A stretch of DNA of 64,000 nt, taken from NCBI GenBank assembly GCA_009763385.1, contig CM019831.1, positions 16,642,080-16,706,079 on the forward strand, in the 5' to 3' direction. Both the position numbers and the translations under genes were made by a program. The notes under the pieces are model-generated. The model searched no databases and was not told the origin of the DNA. It saw only the letters and a program-made list of their open reading frames with translations. This DNA is from Coix lacryma-jobi var. lacryma-jobi. Its lineage: Eukaryota; Streptophyta; Magnoliopsida; Poales; Poaceae. Positions 30,092-41,890 of this stretch are shown piece by piece (within the stretch, counting starts at the first letter, position 1; each line of letters starts with the position of its first letter).

Positions 30092-33000
30092 ATGACGACA
30101 ACTCGTAGTGGAGCAGGCGGTAGTGGTGGAAATGAGGACCCCAGAGAAAACCGCAATCCACCACCTCCCCCATCCCCGACGGCTGAGCAACTTTTTGCTC
30201 AATTTCTTGGAAGCCAGCGCAACATCGAAGCTTTGCTGAGGGAGAACTTGGCCCAGGAACATCAACGCCCTGAGCCGAACCAATATAGTTCTTTCAAGGA
30301 TTTTCTGGATACCAAACCACCAATCTTCAAGGAAGCTACATAACCATTGGAGGCAGAAGAATGGCTGCATACTCTGGAGCAGAAGTTTCGTTTGCTCAGG
30401 CTCACAGAAGAACTGAAAGCAGAATATGCCGCGCACTAGTTGCAGGGACCAGCCGGGATTTGGTGGGGACATCATCGTACCACCTACCCTGCCAATGTTC
30501 CTATCACTTGGAGGGTGTTTACTGCTGCTGTCCGAGGTCATTACATTCCGTCGGGCTTGACCCAGATGAAAGTGGCAGAGTTCATGAATCTGACTCAAGG
30601 AACTCGGTCTATCACAGAGTATCATCATCTGTTCAACTCGTTGGCTCGCTATGTCCCAGACTTCGTCAACACCGACGCTAAGAAGATTGCTAGTTTCAAG
30701 AGAGGCTTGAACACTAAAATGGGAAAGTCAGTGGGTACATCATCCCGTACCAATTTCAGTGACTTCATAAGTGACTGTCTGATTCAAGAGAATCATAACA
30801 ACAAGCATGCTGCTAGCAAGGCCCAGAAGAGGACCTTTGAATCAGGATCACCACAACCCAGAGGACCACCAGCTCAGCGAAACCTGTATCGACCACCTGC
30901 GCCGGGGGCACGTTTTAGGCCGCCGCAGAAGAAGAATCAGCCACAAGCTCAGCGCAATCAGAAGCCATACAAGATAGCTGCTGCTCAGGCTCGTGGAGGT
31001 CAAGGCAGTTCTTCAGGGAACAAACCGTTGGTTCGGGGACCATGCTACAACTGCAACCAAGAGGGGCACTTCGCAAGGTACTACCCCTACCCAAAGAAGC
31101 AACAGGCCAACTACCCCGCACACCTGCACAACATGACCGCTGAAGAAGCTCGTGCTGGAGAACCCGTGACTGCTGGTATGTGTTTTGTTAACCATCATCC
31201 TGCAGTTGTTTTGTTTGATACTGGATCATCGCATTCGTTCATGAGTAAAGCATTTGCACAAAAGCATGATCAAGAGGTGTCTGAAATGGATTATGGGTTT
31301 CGCGTAAGCTCTGTGGGGAGTAGTGTGTTGTCTAGGCAGATGGTACGTGATGCAACCATCGACATCGGAGGGCATAAGTTTGGGGCTAATTTAGTAGTTT
31401 TGCCAGGACTCAGTATGGACGTAGTCCTAGGAATGAGTTGGATGAGTATGTGGAAAGCAGTGTTAGACACTGCAGATAGGACTCTTACCTTGTCTGATCC
31501 AAGGAGGAACAACAAGTTACGTATCTCTCTTCCTCGAGGGGCTGATTTTGTTGATTTATCTTGCACCTTATCTATAGAGGACCTATCAAAAATTCCAGTT
31601 GTTCGGGATTTCCCAGACGTCTTTCCAGATGAGTTGCCGGGTTTACCGCCCAAGCGGGCTGTAGAGTTTACCATTGAGTTGTTACCAGGGACTGCACCGA
31701 TCTCGAGAAGACCTTATCGTATGCCGCCCAATGAATTAGCCGAACTCAAGACGCAGATTAAGGAACTTTTGGACAAGGGTTTCATTCAACCTAGTGTGTC
31801 AGAATGGGGATGCCCAGCTTTGTTTGTCAAGAAAAAGGACAAGTCTCTACGGATGTGTGTGGATTATCGACCGCTTAATGCCGTGATCGTTAAGAACAAA
31901 TATCCGTTGCCACGGATAGATATTTTGTTTGATCAGTTATCCAGAGCCAAAGTATTCTCCAAGATCGATCTGAGATCAGGATATCATCAAATTAGAATCC
32001 GACCACAAGATATTCCAAAGACTGCTTTTTTCAACCAGATATGGCCTGTACGAGTATTTAGTCATGTCTTTTGGATTGACAAATGCTCCAGCTTACTTTA
32101 TGAGTTTGATGAACTCGGTATTCATGCCAGAACTAGATAAGTTTGTAGTGGTGTTCATTGATGATATTTTGGTTTATTCTGAGAACCCGGACGACCATGC
32201 AGAACATTTGAGGATCGTCTTGACAAGACTCCGGGAACATAAACTTTACGCTAAGTTTAGTAAATGCGAGTTTTGGTTGAAGCAAGTACAATTCCTTGGT
32301 CACATCCTGTCAGAAGAAGGAATCTCTGTGGACCCTAGCAAAGTACAAGAAGTGATGGAGTGGGAAGCTCCAACTTCAGTTGGGGAGATTCGGAGTTTTC
32401 TCGGTTTAGCAGGGTATTATCGTCGTTTCATTCCCGACTCCTCCAAGATTGCCAAGCCCATGACAAGTTTGCTTCAGAAGGATCAGAAGTTTGAATGGAC
32501 AGAGAAGTGTGAAACAGCTTTCCATACCTTGCGGAAACTATTAACCACTGCCCCTGTCTTAGCTCAACCAGATATCGAGAAGCCGTTTGATGTCTTCTGC
32601 GACGCATCGAAAGTTGGTTTAGGCTGTGTTCTTATGCAAGAAGGCAGAGTGATTGCTTATGCTTCACGTCAGTTGAGAAAACATGAAGTTAATTATCCTA
32701 CGCATGACTTGGAATTAGCTGCTGTGGTACACGCTCTAAAAATATGGAGACATTATCTGCTTGGTAACGTCTGTAACATGTACACGGACCACAAAAGTCT
32801 CAAGTATATCTTTACTCAACCTGAACTGAATATGAGGCAGAGAAGATGGCTTGAGTTGATTAAGGATTACAATTTGCAAATACATTATCACCCTGGAAAA
32901 GCAAATGTAGTTGCTGATGCTCTGAGTCGGAAGTCGCATTGTAATAACTTGAGGTTACAACCAGAGGACGAGTTTAGTCTCGAACACCCTGTGATCTTGC

Positions 33001-34293
33001 GTCACATCGAGCTGCAGAGCACCTTAGTTGATCAGATTCTAGAAGGGCAGAAAACAGACAAGGGAATCTATTATATCAAGGAAAAGCTAAGAGCTGCCAC
33101 TGAACCCGTAAAACATTTCCGAGTTGATGATAAGGGAGTGTTATGGTTTGATAATCGCTTAGTGGTACCCAAGAATAGGGAACTCAAAAATCAGATTATG
33201 GATGAGGCTCATCTTTCTAAATTGTCTATCCATCCCGGGAGCACTAAGATGTATCAAGATTTGCGTCCAAGATTTTGGTGGACCAAAATGAAGAAGGAAA
33301 TTGCCGCATATGTAGCCAGATGCGACACGTGTTGTCGAGTGAAGGCCATTCACCTGAAGCCAGCCGGAACACTTCAACCTTTATCAATACCTGAATGGAA
33401 GTGGGAAGAAGTGAGTATGGATTTTAGCACCGGTTTGCCTACCACTCAGAAGGGAAACAATTCAATATGGGTAATAGTAGACCGTCTCACCAAGACCGCT
33501 CATTTCATACCAGTTAAAACTTGTTATCGAGCACCAGACTATGCAGAGATTTATATCAATCAGATTGTCCGATTGCATGGTATACCCAAAGTCATAGTTT
33601 CGGATCGCGGAACACAGTTCACTGCACCATTCTGGGAGAAAATGCAAAAGGAATTAGGTACTAAGTTAATCCATAGTTCAGCTTACCATCCCCAGACGTC
33701 AGGGCAAACTGAAAGGGTAAATCAGGTTTTAGAGGATATGTTGAGAGCATGTGTGATATCCGCGAAGGGATCTTGGGAGAAGTGGTTGCCATTAGCAGAA
33801 TTTGCTTACAACAACAGTTATCAAGAAAGCATTCATATGGCACCTTTCGAAGCTCTGTATGGCAGAAGATGCAGAACACCAGTAAGTTGGGTTGAACCAG
33901 GAGAACGTCGTTACTATGGAACTGACTTCGTTAGGGAAGCAGAAGAACAAGTTAGAATAATCCAACAACACATAGCAGCTGCACAGTCTCGACAGAAGAG
34001 TTATGCTGACCAGAGAAGAAGGCCGCTTGAATTCGAAGTAGGTGACTATGTGTACTTGAAAGTATCACCCATGAAAGGAGTTAGACGTTTTGGCGTGAAA
34101 AGAAAGTTAGCGCCAAGGTTTGTGGGACCCTACAGGATAATGGAAAGGAAGGGAGAAGTGGCTTATCAACTACAGTTACCTGAACATTTAAAGGCTATAT
34201 TCCCTATTTTCCATGTGTCACAACTAAAGAAATGTCTTCGAGTTCCAGAAGAGGAAGTACAACCGGCCAATATCAAGTTACAATCCGACCATA

Positions 34294-34460
34294 CTTACCC
34301 GGTGAAGCCATATCGAGTACTCGACGAGAAAGAAAGGGTAACTCGCGGAAGAATCTTGAAGCAATATAAAGTATCTTGGAGTGAGCAAGACGACCGAGAT
34401 GCCACTTGGGAAACGGAAGACTATCTAAAGGAAGTATACCCACAATTTTATAAGGACTGG
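34294..34460 (+). other. Integrase C-terminal chromodomain
   Basis: Residues around VTRGRILKQYKVSW and DATWETEDYL match the chromovirus chromodomain fold. Family knowledge: such domains direct integration by binding methylated histone H3 tails or heterochromatin. The frame is open here. Confidence 0.75.
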
Positions 34461-34493
34461 TTAGTAACTCAAATCTCGGGACGAGATTCCTTT

Positions 34494-34507
34494 AAGGAGG
34501 GGAGGGC
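34494..34507 (+). promoter_or_regulatory. Polypurine tract
   Basis: AAGGAGGGGAGGGC immediately before the 3' LTR. It primes plus-strand DNA synthesis in LTR elements. It lies inside the pol reading frame. Confidence 0.75.
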
Positions 34508-37500
34508 TGTAACACCCTAGGTGTTAAGCAACCCTAAGTGCATAACTTGACATCTCATGAGCATAAAGCATCATCATTTCATATTGCATTCTTTCTTTTG
34601 TTAAGTGTCATTTCATGTGACCTTTTGTGATGCTATGCTTGATTGAATGCTTGTGTGTCTTGTTTGTGGAGTGCTTAAGTCTCCTTAGTAGTTGAACCTT
34701 GTTGGGGAGTCAAAATGAAGCTAGGTTTATGTTGGTCATGTTGGCTAAACAAGTCTCTAACCCTAGTTGCCTTAATAGAGCCCTAGGAGTCCTTTTGTTT
34801 GACTAACTAAGACCTTCTTGATAGAAGCTTTGCATGGCTGTGGGCCCTTAACCAAAAGTGTGTAGAATTTAGAGTAGAACAAAAGTTGTTTAAGGCCCAA
34901 CTCATGAAAATGAGTTTAACAAGGTGTTTTGGGACCCACAAGGCAGATTTGAGGGAGTTTAGACTTAGAAAATTCTTTAAGTCCTAACTGCCCAAAACAG
35001 TTTCATCTAGCCATCTTTGGAGTTTTTTCTGGAGTAATCTAGGCCGAACCAAAGATCAATCTTGTAACCAAAGTTGTAGTCGGTATGTAGCTCTAAGCAA
35101 TGGAGCAAGTGGTTTAGCTTTTCATCAAATGGGTTAGGAGTTAATCGCGCTCAAAGTCTGGCCGTCAGTCGGCCTGATGGCACTGAATCGGGCCGGGCCG
35201 TGCCGTGCCGGCGCGCGCGCGCGGCGTCGTGGCCGACAGCGCCAGGACGTTGCAGCCGCGTGGCGCTCGACAGCCGGCCAAGCCAGCGTCCGCGCGCGGC
35301 GTGGCAAACGGCAAGGCCAGCTCCGCCTCGCCTGTCCGAACTCCTCCCTCCATTCTGTTCCCCGCGCTCGCGCCTCTCTCTCGCTCTCTGCTCTCGCCGG
35401 CGCTCGAGCGGGAAAGGGGAGAAAGCAAGGCGCCGCCGCCGTTCGCCGCCGTTCCGCCACCGCACCATACATCCAACCACCCACCAAGCTTCGCCGTGAG
35501 CTCCCACCCCTTGTGCTATCCTTAGCGCTCTATGAGAGACCGTAGGCAAGCCCCGGGATGAGCCGCCGCCATGGTCGCCATGACCGCCGAGCTCGGTCCA
35601 CCGTGGCCGGCCTCCGTCTCGTGGTTGCGTGTTGCCCTAGTGCGTGTTTAGGGGTCAGTGAGGTCCAAGGAGGAGTTGGAGGGTGATGGTTTAGTCGATT
35701 AGGGTTAAGAGCCCGCGGAACGCCGCCGTCCGCCATGACCGCCATGGCCGGCGCGCTCGGTCCGCCGTGGCCAACCCTCTTCCCGAGCTCAACCATCCGC
35801 CCTAGCTAGCGTTCGCGAATCGCCGAGGCTCGTAGAAGGTGTTGGAGGTGTCGGTTAAGCCGATTAGGGTTTGGTTGTGTTAGTACGCCGCCGTCCGCCG
35901 CTCGCCATGGTCGCCGGAGATGGTACGGCCGTGGTCACAGGTGCTCGGAACCGAAGCCCTGGCTTCTGAGCCTCGGGTTAGGTTTACGAAGGTCGCCGGA
36001 GTAGGATTCGGGAGTCCGTTTAGCTCGTCATGGCCGGAGTCGGCCGGCGTAGCTCGCCCGCGCCGCCGTGTCCGCCATCGTCGACGGCGAGCTCTATCCG
36101 AGCAAGCGCCGGGCTAGGTAGGGGCACCGTTGGGTGCGGAAGGAGAAGGGGAGTCCATCGGTAGGGTTAGCTTCGCCGGAAAGTTCGCCGCCGTCGAGCT
36201 ACGGCATGGTCAACCTCCTCCCCTGTTTGCTGTGTATGACGAGTGGGGTCAGTTTGACCCGAGGGCCCGCGCGTCAGTGAGTCTAGTTCCGTCTGTGTGC
36301 ACTGGTTTGGGTGCACGTAGCAGTTTAGGTTTGAATGTTTTTCAGGTTTTGTTAATTAGTTCCCAGAAATTGTGTATTGCTTGTTTAATTCATATCTTGT
36401 GAAATATAAATGCTAAAAAGGTGAAACAAGTTTTGTTAGGTTTGTTATGTTGAGGTCTATGCATGAAAAATATAATATGTCCAGTTTGTGGTGATTTTCT
36501 ATGTAGTTATATTTAATTCATGTTTAGGCTGAAATCTTGTTAAATGCATAGTAAATTGTATGTGTCTCAGAAAAATGTGATTCTTGTTTTGTTAGGTTTG
36601 TGTTGAGGACTAGTTTTTGGGAAAAATGTAAAATGAGGTTACTCTGTGAAATAATTTGGCAGTAGTAATTAAAATGATTAAATGCTGTTTTCTTGTTTAT
36701 TTTGTAATAATTAAAATATGAAGAGTATGGACTTGGTAATTTTTACTGACTGCTCTTGTGCTAAGAAGTTCAGAAGAAAATTATGAAATTTGTTGTTTGA
36801 CACTTTGTGCTAAGGTGTGTAGTTCAAAGCACCTTTTCATGATAGAATTTGTCTTTTTCATAGGGGGTAGAGTCTAGGTCTAAATGGGGTGAAATTTAGA
36901 CAGGGGATTAGATCAAGTGTTGTTAATCTCCAGTAATTTTTATAGATTTTTGTGAAGCTGGCTAGGATAGGTTACTGTTATAGGCCTATTCAACTAGATT
37001 TAATTCTACAATTAATTAGAGGGTAATAAACCCGTTAAGCAACTTTGATGTGGTGACAACAAGACTTAGTAAGTAGTATGTTAGATTAAGTAAGTGAGTA
37101 GCAGTAGATGACATGTGCTTATCTCCTGAATTGTTACTCCATGTTGCATCACCATGCATCCCATGTGCATTCATGTTATTCATTCATGTACCGCGTCATG
37201 CAGGGTCGGTAGTGGAAGCCCAAGACACGCCGGAGGAGCAGCGTCGGGAGGAGACACCCGAGGAGAGGATCCCGGAAGAAGACGCTGAAGACCTGCCGGA
37301 GTGCCGTGATCACCGCCCCGCCGACTTCGAGCGAGGCAAGCCCCGGAGCATTTTCTCCTACGGTTTGCAAATTACCGTTTACAAGTTAACCTGCTATGAT
37401 TGTTGCATTAGGTTATAGGAGTTGTGTGATACCGTTGCTGCATTAATTAATTATCCTTGTCCACCTGCAAATGTTATCTTGTGATCCCTGTTAGGTCTAG

Positions 37501-38882
37501 GCTCGATTATATGCTTAGCCCTGGTTAGACCGGTAAAAGTCGGGTGATTTCCTGTCTCCCGCATATAGGTGGATACTAAACATGTTTAGCCTCGTGCTAT
37601 CGTGGTATATAACCATGTGATAATTAATTTGAGACCGGGCGGGATGTAGGAGCAGCAGGACATGGGTTTTGTGTGCTAGTAGTCTCCCGTCTGTGTCGAT
37701 TAGGAACCGACGAAGGCACACCTCAGTCATTTTGAACGCGTCAATCACTTAACGGAGCAGGTGCGGATACCTCCCGTGAAGCCGAGTAAGGTGTTTCGAG
37801 CCGGTGACGGAGACGTTGACGCCTAACACCCAGGGCCTTATATGTACCGTGGGCAACTATTCTGATCGACCTGGCATGGTCCGAGGGCAGGCAGGGCCTG
37901 ATCGACCTGGCATGACCGTGGGCAGTTAATAGCTTGAGCGACCTGGCATTGAGATAACCCCCGGTGTAGAAGGGTCCATGGCCGTCCCGCGATTTGGGTT
38001 CTCAAACCTCCTGAGTGGTCGCCAACGGCCACCTGGCAGGGTGTGTCGGGCGAGTGTGCGACATTTTATCCCCAGCTGGTAGGAATCGATTATAATTGCC
38101 ATCGCTCCTGGTTAGTGAGTAACTTGACTGAGCATGTGTTAACGTAGTAATATATGGAATTAATGATGGTTATGGTTGGTGAATCTGAAAGGCTATTGAT
38201 GAAATAGTCACTCTTGCTTGAATAAGTAGTCAAGTGTTTGCTCTAGATCAGGTGCAAATCTAGATAATCAGGCTGATTACATAAAAGTGACTGCTAATAC
38301 TCTAATGATGATTATTTAATAATAAAATGCTTTTATGCAAAAAGGTAAGTGTGGCCAACCCCGATATAGCCTTGCATAATCCTTGGTGTCAATTATTTCT
38401 GGTTTATGACGGGTAAGTCTAGCTGAGTACCTTCTCGTACTCAGGGTTTTATCCCTTGTTGTTGCAGATGGGCAATGCTTCTTCGGCTATTGCGAGAACT
38501 GTCTGTATCCCGTCGAGGGCAGTGACTAGACCATGGGCATGGTCAATCCTTATCTTCCCTGATGCTTTTGTGGACTGATCAAGCATATGGCACTGTATTG
38601 TGAAATAAGGACTTGTGCTTCGAAACTATGTCGCTTCCGCTTTTGAATTTAAACTATGGTTTGTAATAACTGTTGAACTCCGATGTATTTTGAACTATAT
38701 GCGAACTGAATGTGGATCGTGAACATGTACGCTAATCTATTACGATCTTGGTTAAAGTTGAACGACTTGAAATCCTTCGAGATTTCCGGACTACCGGGTT
38801 TATACGAGCTTAAGTACTTGTAGTCTCTGCGCAAGCAGCGATTCGGTGCTTAATCTGGTATAAATTGGTCGGTTCTGTCACA
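34508..38882 (+). repeat. 3' LTR of Tekay-type element
   Basis: Same 4,375-bp unit as 23559-27933 at an offset of 10,949 bp. About ten single-base differences are seen, for example near 35119, 35225, 35254, 35272, 35410, 35457, 35672, 38459, 38682 and 38824. Confidence 0.92.
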
Positions 38883-39371
38883 GGGTACCTGTCCTCCAAT
38901 AGCAAGAAAGTAGTCAGGGCTCGAGGGGCATGGAGCCGGCCTCGAGGCGGCGCCTACGGGGGGCTCGAGTCCCCGCAGGTATGGGCAAGTCCCGTGAAAA
39001 TCGATTGAGTGGCAGGCATCTGGGCCTCGAGGCGTGTTTTGGACGTGCCACAGTGTAGGGCGTGGGTTAACAGTGCTTCACTGGCGCCTTTTCGCCCATA
39101 CTTGTGGTGAAAACGAGACTTGACTCTGCCCCGGACCACCGTGGCACACGTTGTGTCACAGAGGACGTGACTGGAGTAGGTGGATGAATTAAGTGCGCGG
39201 TATGGGGCTGACATCCGATGTCTGCACCGCTCGAGGGAGGCAAAACGCGTCTCGAGGGATAGGTCGTTGTGCCAGAGAGGCTCGAGGTCCCCACGTGGGG
39301 TCTCGAGGTGTGGTGTTCGGCTGTGGGGGGCTCGAAGGGTAGTGGAGCGCTTGCCCGAGGCCTGGGGGGCT

Positions 39372-39861
39372 CGGGCGAGACGGAAAGCGAGTGTGCGCCC
39401 AAGGCCTGGCATGGAGGGCTCGGGCGAGACAGAAAACGAATGTGCGCCCGAGGCCTGGCTTGGAGGGCTCGGGCGAGACGGAAAACGAACGTGCGCCCGA
39501 GGCCTGGCTTGGAGGGCTCGGGCGAGACGGAAAACGAGCGTGCGCCCGAGGCCTGGCATGGAGGGCTCGGGCGAGACAGAAAACGAACGTGCGCCCGAGG
39601 CCTGGCTTGGAGGGCTCGGGCGAGACGGAAAACGAGCGTGCGCCCGAGGCCTGGCATGGAGGGCTCGGGCGAGACAGAAAACGAACGTGCGCCCGAGGCC
39701 TGGCTTGGAGGGCTCGGGCGAGACAGAAAACGAACGTGCGCCCGAGGCCTGGCTTGGAGGGCTCGGGCGAGACGGAAAACGAGCGTGCGCCCGAGGCCTG
39801 GCTTGGAGGGCTCGGGCGAGACGGAAAACGAGCGTGCACCCGAGGCCTGGCTTGGAGGGCT
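39372..39861. repeat. Ten 49-bp tandem repeats in solo LTR
   Basis: Units start CGGGCGAGAC at 39372, 39421, 39470 and every 49 bp to 39813. They are GC-rich, with AGGCCT cores and small A/G differences. As 49 is not a multiple of three and no unit has a stop in any frame, long ORFs appear in several frames on both strands. These are artefacts. Confidence 0.9.
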
Positions 39862-40010
39862 CGGCTCGGTGGGCCAGCGTCGTAGGCCTCGGGGGGGTCG
39901 GCTTTTTAGGGGGTTAGACTAGTTAGGTCTGTTATTAACCGGTGTTCTAGGTTTGCTCTATTTGTTTGCGTTGATTGGGGGCACCCCTTTTGCGGACCCC
40001 CGACACAAGC

Positions 40011-40305
40011 TGGTATTGATGACGATATTGATGAGAACACAGCCTTGGATTACTTGTTTGGGCGAACCAAACTAGATCTAGGTTCGGATGGATCACTGGT
40101 GGTTCCAAAGGAGGAACCTTCGGAGGTTAGTGATGTAGGCCGTACATATATGTATCGGGCGAGGGTTTTGTCTGGGGAGCTGCCAATTATTCCGGCAGCT
40201 CCTTTGTTGTAGGGACCCATCGTTGCGGTGGAGCCAGGGTTCGAGGACGGTAGCGAGGGCTCTGGTGATTTGATGTTAATTGAAGGGAGCGATGGTTCCT
40301 TGTAA
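40011..40305 (+). pseudogene. Antisense accessory gene, 3' end
   Basis: Resumes the frame cut at 23018 and encodes an acidic stretch (DDDIDENTALDYLFGRTK and following). A TAG lies at 40210-40212. Coding-like acidic sequence continues in the same frame to TAA 40303-40305, which I take as the original stop. Confidence 0.55.
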
Positions 40306-40524
40306 TTTTTTGTAATTTTTCCTGGTTTGTCTGTCGTTGTGAAGTTATTTTTGTAAATGAACGGGAACACTGTATGTTTGTTTTGTGTCATTGCGATTCG
40401 TTTGTGTAATTTGGTTGATGGATTTTTTGTCGTTATCGGATATTGACGAGGCTCGTTGGCTGTCCGGCTCTGCGTTGTTTTGTTGTGTGTAATGTTTAGT
40501 TCAGAAAGGAACGACGCTGTCTTT

Positions 40525-41215
40525 TTGTTTAAGCGAGGCTCGTTTTTGCGTTGAGAAGTTTTAAGTAAAAACAGCGACGCCCCCCTTTCTTTTTAGCGAG
40601 GCTCGCTTTTCGTTGAGAGATGTTTTAGAAGATAAAACAGCGACGCCCCCCTTTCTTTTTAGCAAGGCTCGCTTTTGCGTTGAGAGATGTTTTAGAAAAT
40701 AAAACAGCGACGCCCCCTTTTCTTTTTAGCGAGACTCGCTTTTGCGTTGAGAGATGTTTTAGAAGATAAAACAACGACGCCCCCCTTTCTTTTTAGCGAG
40801 GCTCGCTTTTGCGTTGAGAAGTTTTAAGAAAAAATAGCGACGCCCCCTTTCTTTTTAGCGAGGCTCGCTTTTCGTTGAGAGATGTTTTAGAAGATAAAAC
40901 AGCGACGCCCCCCTTTCTTTTTAGCGAGGCTCGCTTTTCGTTGAGAGATGTTTTAGAAGATAAAACAGCGACGCCCCCCTTTCTTTTTAGCGAGGCTCGC
41001 TTTTGCGTTGAGAGATGTTTTAGAAGATAAAACAGCGACGCCCCCCTTTCTTTTTAGCGAGGCTCGCTTTTGCATTGAGAGATATTTTAGAAGATAAAAC
41101 AGCGATGCCCCCCTTTCTTTTTAGCGAGGCTCGCTTTTGCGTTGAGAAGTTTTAAGAAAAAACAGCGACGCCCCCCTTTCTTTTTAGCGAGGCTCGCTTT
41201 TGCGTTAAGGAAGCT
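40525..41215. repeat. Tandem array of ~57-67-bp units
   Basis: About eleven units, each with TTTTTAGCGAGGCTCGCTTTT, GTTGAGAGATGTTTTAGAA and AACAGCGACGCCCCCC. Most are 66-67 bp, and a shorter variant lacks about 10 bp around GTTTTAAG. It is non-coding and lies between the antisense gene and the end of pol of the outer element. Confidence 0.85.
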
Positions 41216-41329
41216 GGACGTATGGTTTGTGTCTCGCTTTTTATTTTGGGTGTAGGTGGGAAAAAGCGTTTTAAGTCCTGGCGTGCGTGTTTGGCGAGGG
41301 TACTCGACTCTTTGGTGCCCTTGTCTTGG

Positions 41330-41890
41330 GTGGAGGTGAAGTTTCCTTTTTACGAGCCCCTGACGTGTTTTGTGAGGGTTCTCGATTTTTTATACTTCGC
41401 GCCTCCCCTTATTTTAGGTGGAGGTGAAGTTTGCTTTTTTGCGAGCCCCTGGCGTGTGTCCGCGAGGGTTCTCGACTTTTTGTACTTCGCGCCTCCCCTT
41501 ATTTTAGGTGGAGGTGAAGTTTGTTTTTTTTTGCGAGCCCCTGGCGTGTGTCCGCGAGGGTTCTCGACTTTTTGTACTTCGCGCCTCCCCTTATTTTGGG
41601 TGGAGGTGAAGTTTGCTTTTTTTTTGCGAGCCCCTTGCGTGTGTCCGCGAGGGTTCTCAACTTTTTGTACTTCGCGCCTCCCCTTATTTTGGGTGGAGGT
41701 GAAGTTTGCTTTTTTTTGCGAGCCCCTTGCGTGTGTCCGCGAGGGTTCTCGACTTTTTGTACTTCGCGCCTCCCCTTATTTTGGGTGGAGGTGAAGTTTG
41801 CTTTTTTTGCGAGCCCCTTGCGTGTGTCCGCGAGGGTTCTCGACTTTTTGTACTTCGCGCCTCCCCTTATTTTGGGTGGAGGTGAAGTTT
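41330..41890. repeat. Tandem array of 90-93-bp units
   Basis: Six to seven units share GGTTCTCGACTTTTTGTACTT, CGCGCCTCCCCTTATTTT and GGAGGTGAAGTTTG. Spacing between GAGGTGAAG motifs is 90-93 bp, the variation coming mainly from T-run length. ORFs across it are repeat artefacts. Confidence 0.85.

Larger units (their letters stand above)
30092..34520 (+). pseudogene. Gag-pol of Tekay-type chromovirus, broken
   Basis: The likely start is ATG 30092. Gag has in-frame stops at 30341-30343 (TAA) and 30437-30439 (TAG). The zinc knuckle at 31043 reads CYNCNQEGHFARYY, with Tyr where the last Cys belongs. Protease motif FDTGSSHSF is near 31216. Reverse transcriptase follows, with a frame change at a six-T run (32026-32031), so the second frame (to 34520) carries the FIDDILVYS active site (near 32155), RNase H (FDVFCDASKVGLGCVL, YTDHKSL) and integrase. 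The integrase has the zinc-finger pair (HLSKLSIHPG, CDTCCRV) and D, D, E motifs (SMDFSTGLP, VSDRGTQF, TERVNQ). A chromodomain (about 34294-34460; KQYKVSW, DATWETEDYL) ends pol. The final stop lies 11 bases inside the 3' LTR. Three breaks make this copy non-functional. Confidence 0.9.
23559..38882 (+). mobile_element. Tekay/Del-type chromovirus (Ty3/gypsy) with extra ORF before gag
   Basis: 4,375-bp LTRs (23559-27933, 34508-38882; TGTAACACCC...GTCACA) are flanked by GGGTA (23554-23558, 38883-38887). The primer-binding site TGGCATCGGAGC (27936-27947) is initiator-Met-like. The polypurine tract AAGGAGGGGAGGGC lies at 34494-34507. The interior holds an ORF0 (28733-29751), then gag-protease-RT-RNase H-integrase with a C-terminal chromodomain. 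Long LTRs plus an ORF upstream of gag recall rice RIRE3/RIRE8. I count about ten LTR differences, nine of them transitions (about 0.2%), so insertion is recent. Even so gag has two stops, and ORF0 and pol each have a frameshift. Confidence 0.92.
23019..40005. mobile_element. Solo LTR, split by the Tekay-type element
   Basis: Ends TGTCGGTG...CCCCCGACA are flanked by CAAGC (23014-23018, 40006-40010). Without the Tekay-type guest it is about 1.66 kb (23019-23558 plus 38888-40005) and contains no internal retrotransposon region, so it is a solo LTR left by LTR-LTR recombination. A TATA-like CTTTTATAG lies near 23305. The right part has ten 49-bp tandem repeats. The parent family is not identified. 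Confidence 0.85.

Noticed and set aside
39180..39922. Several long overlapping ORFs (up to 245 codons) on both strands
   Set aside because: They are produced by a stop-free 49-bp tandem repeat whose unit is not divisible by three, so all frames open.
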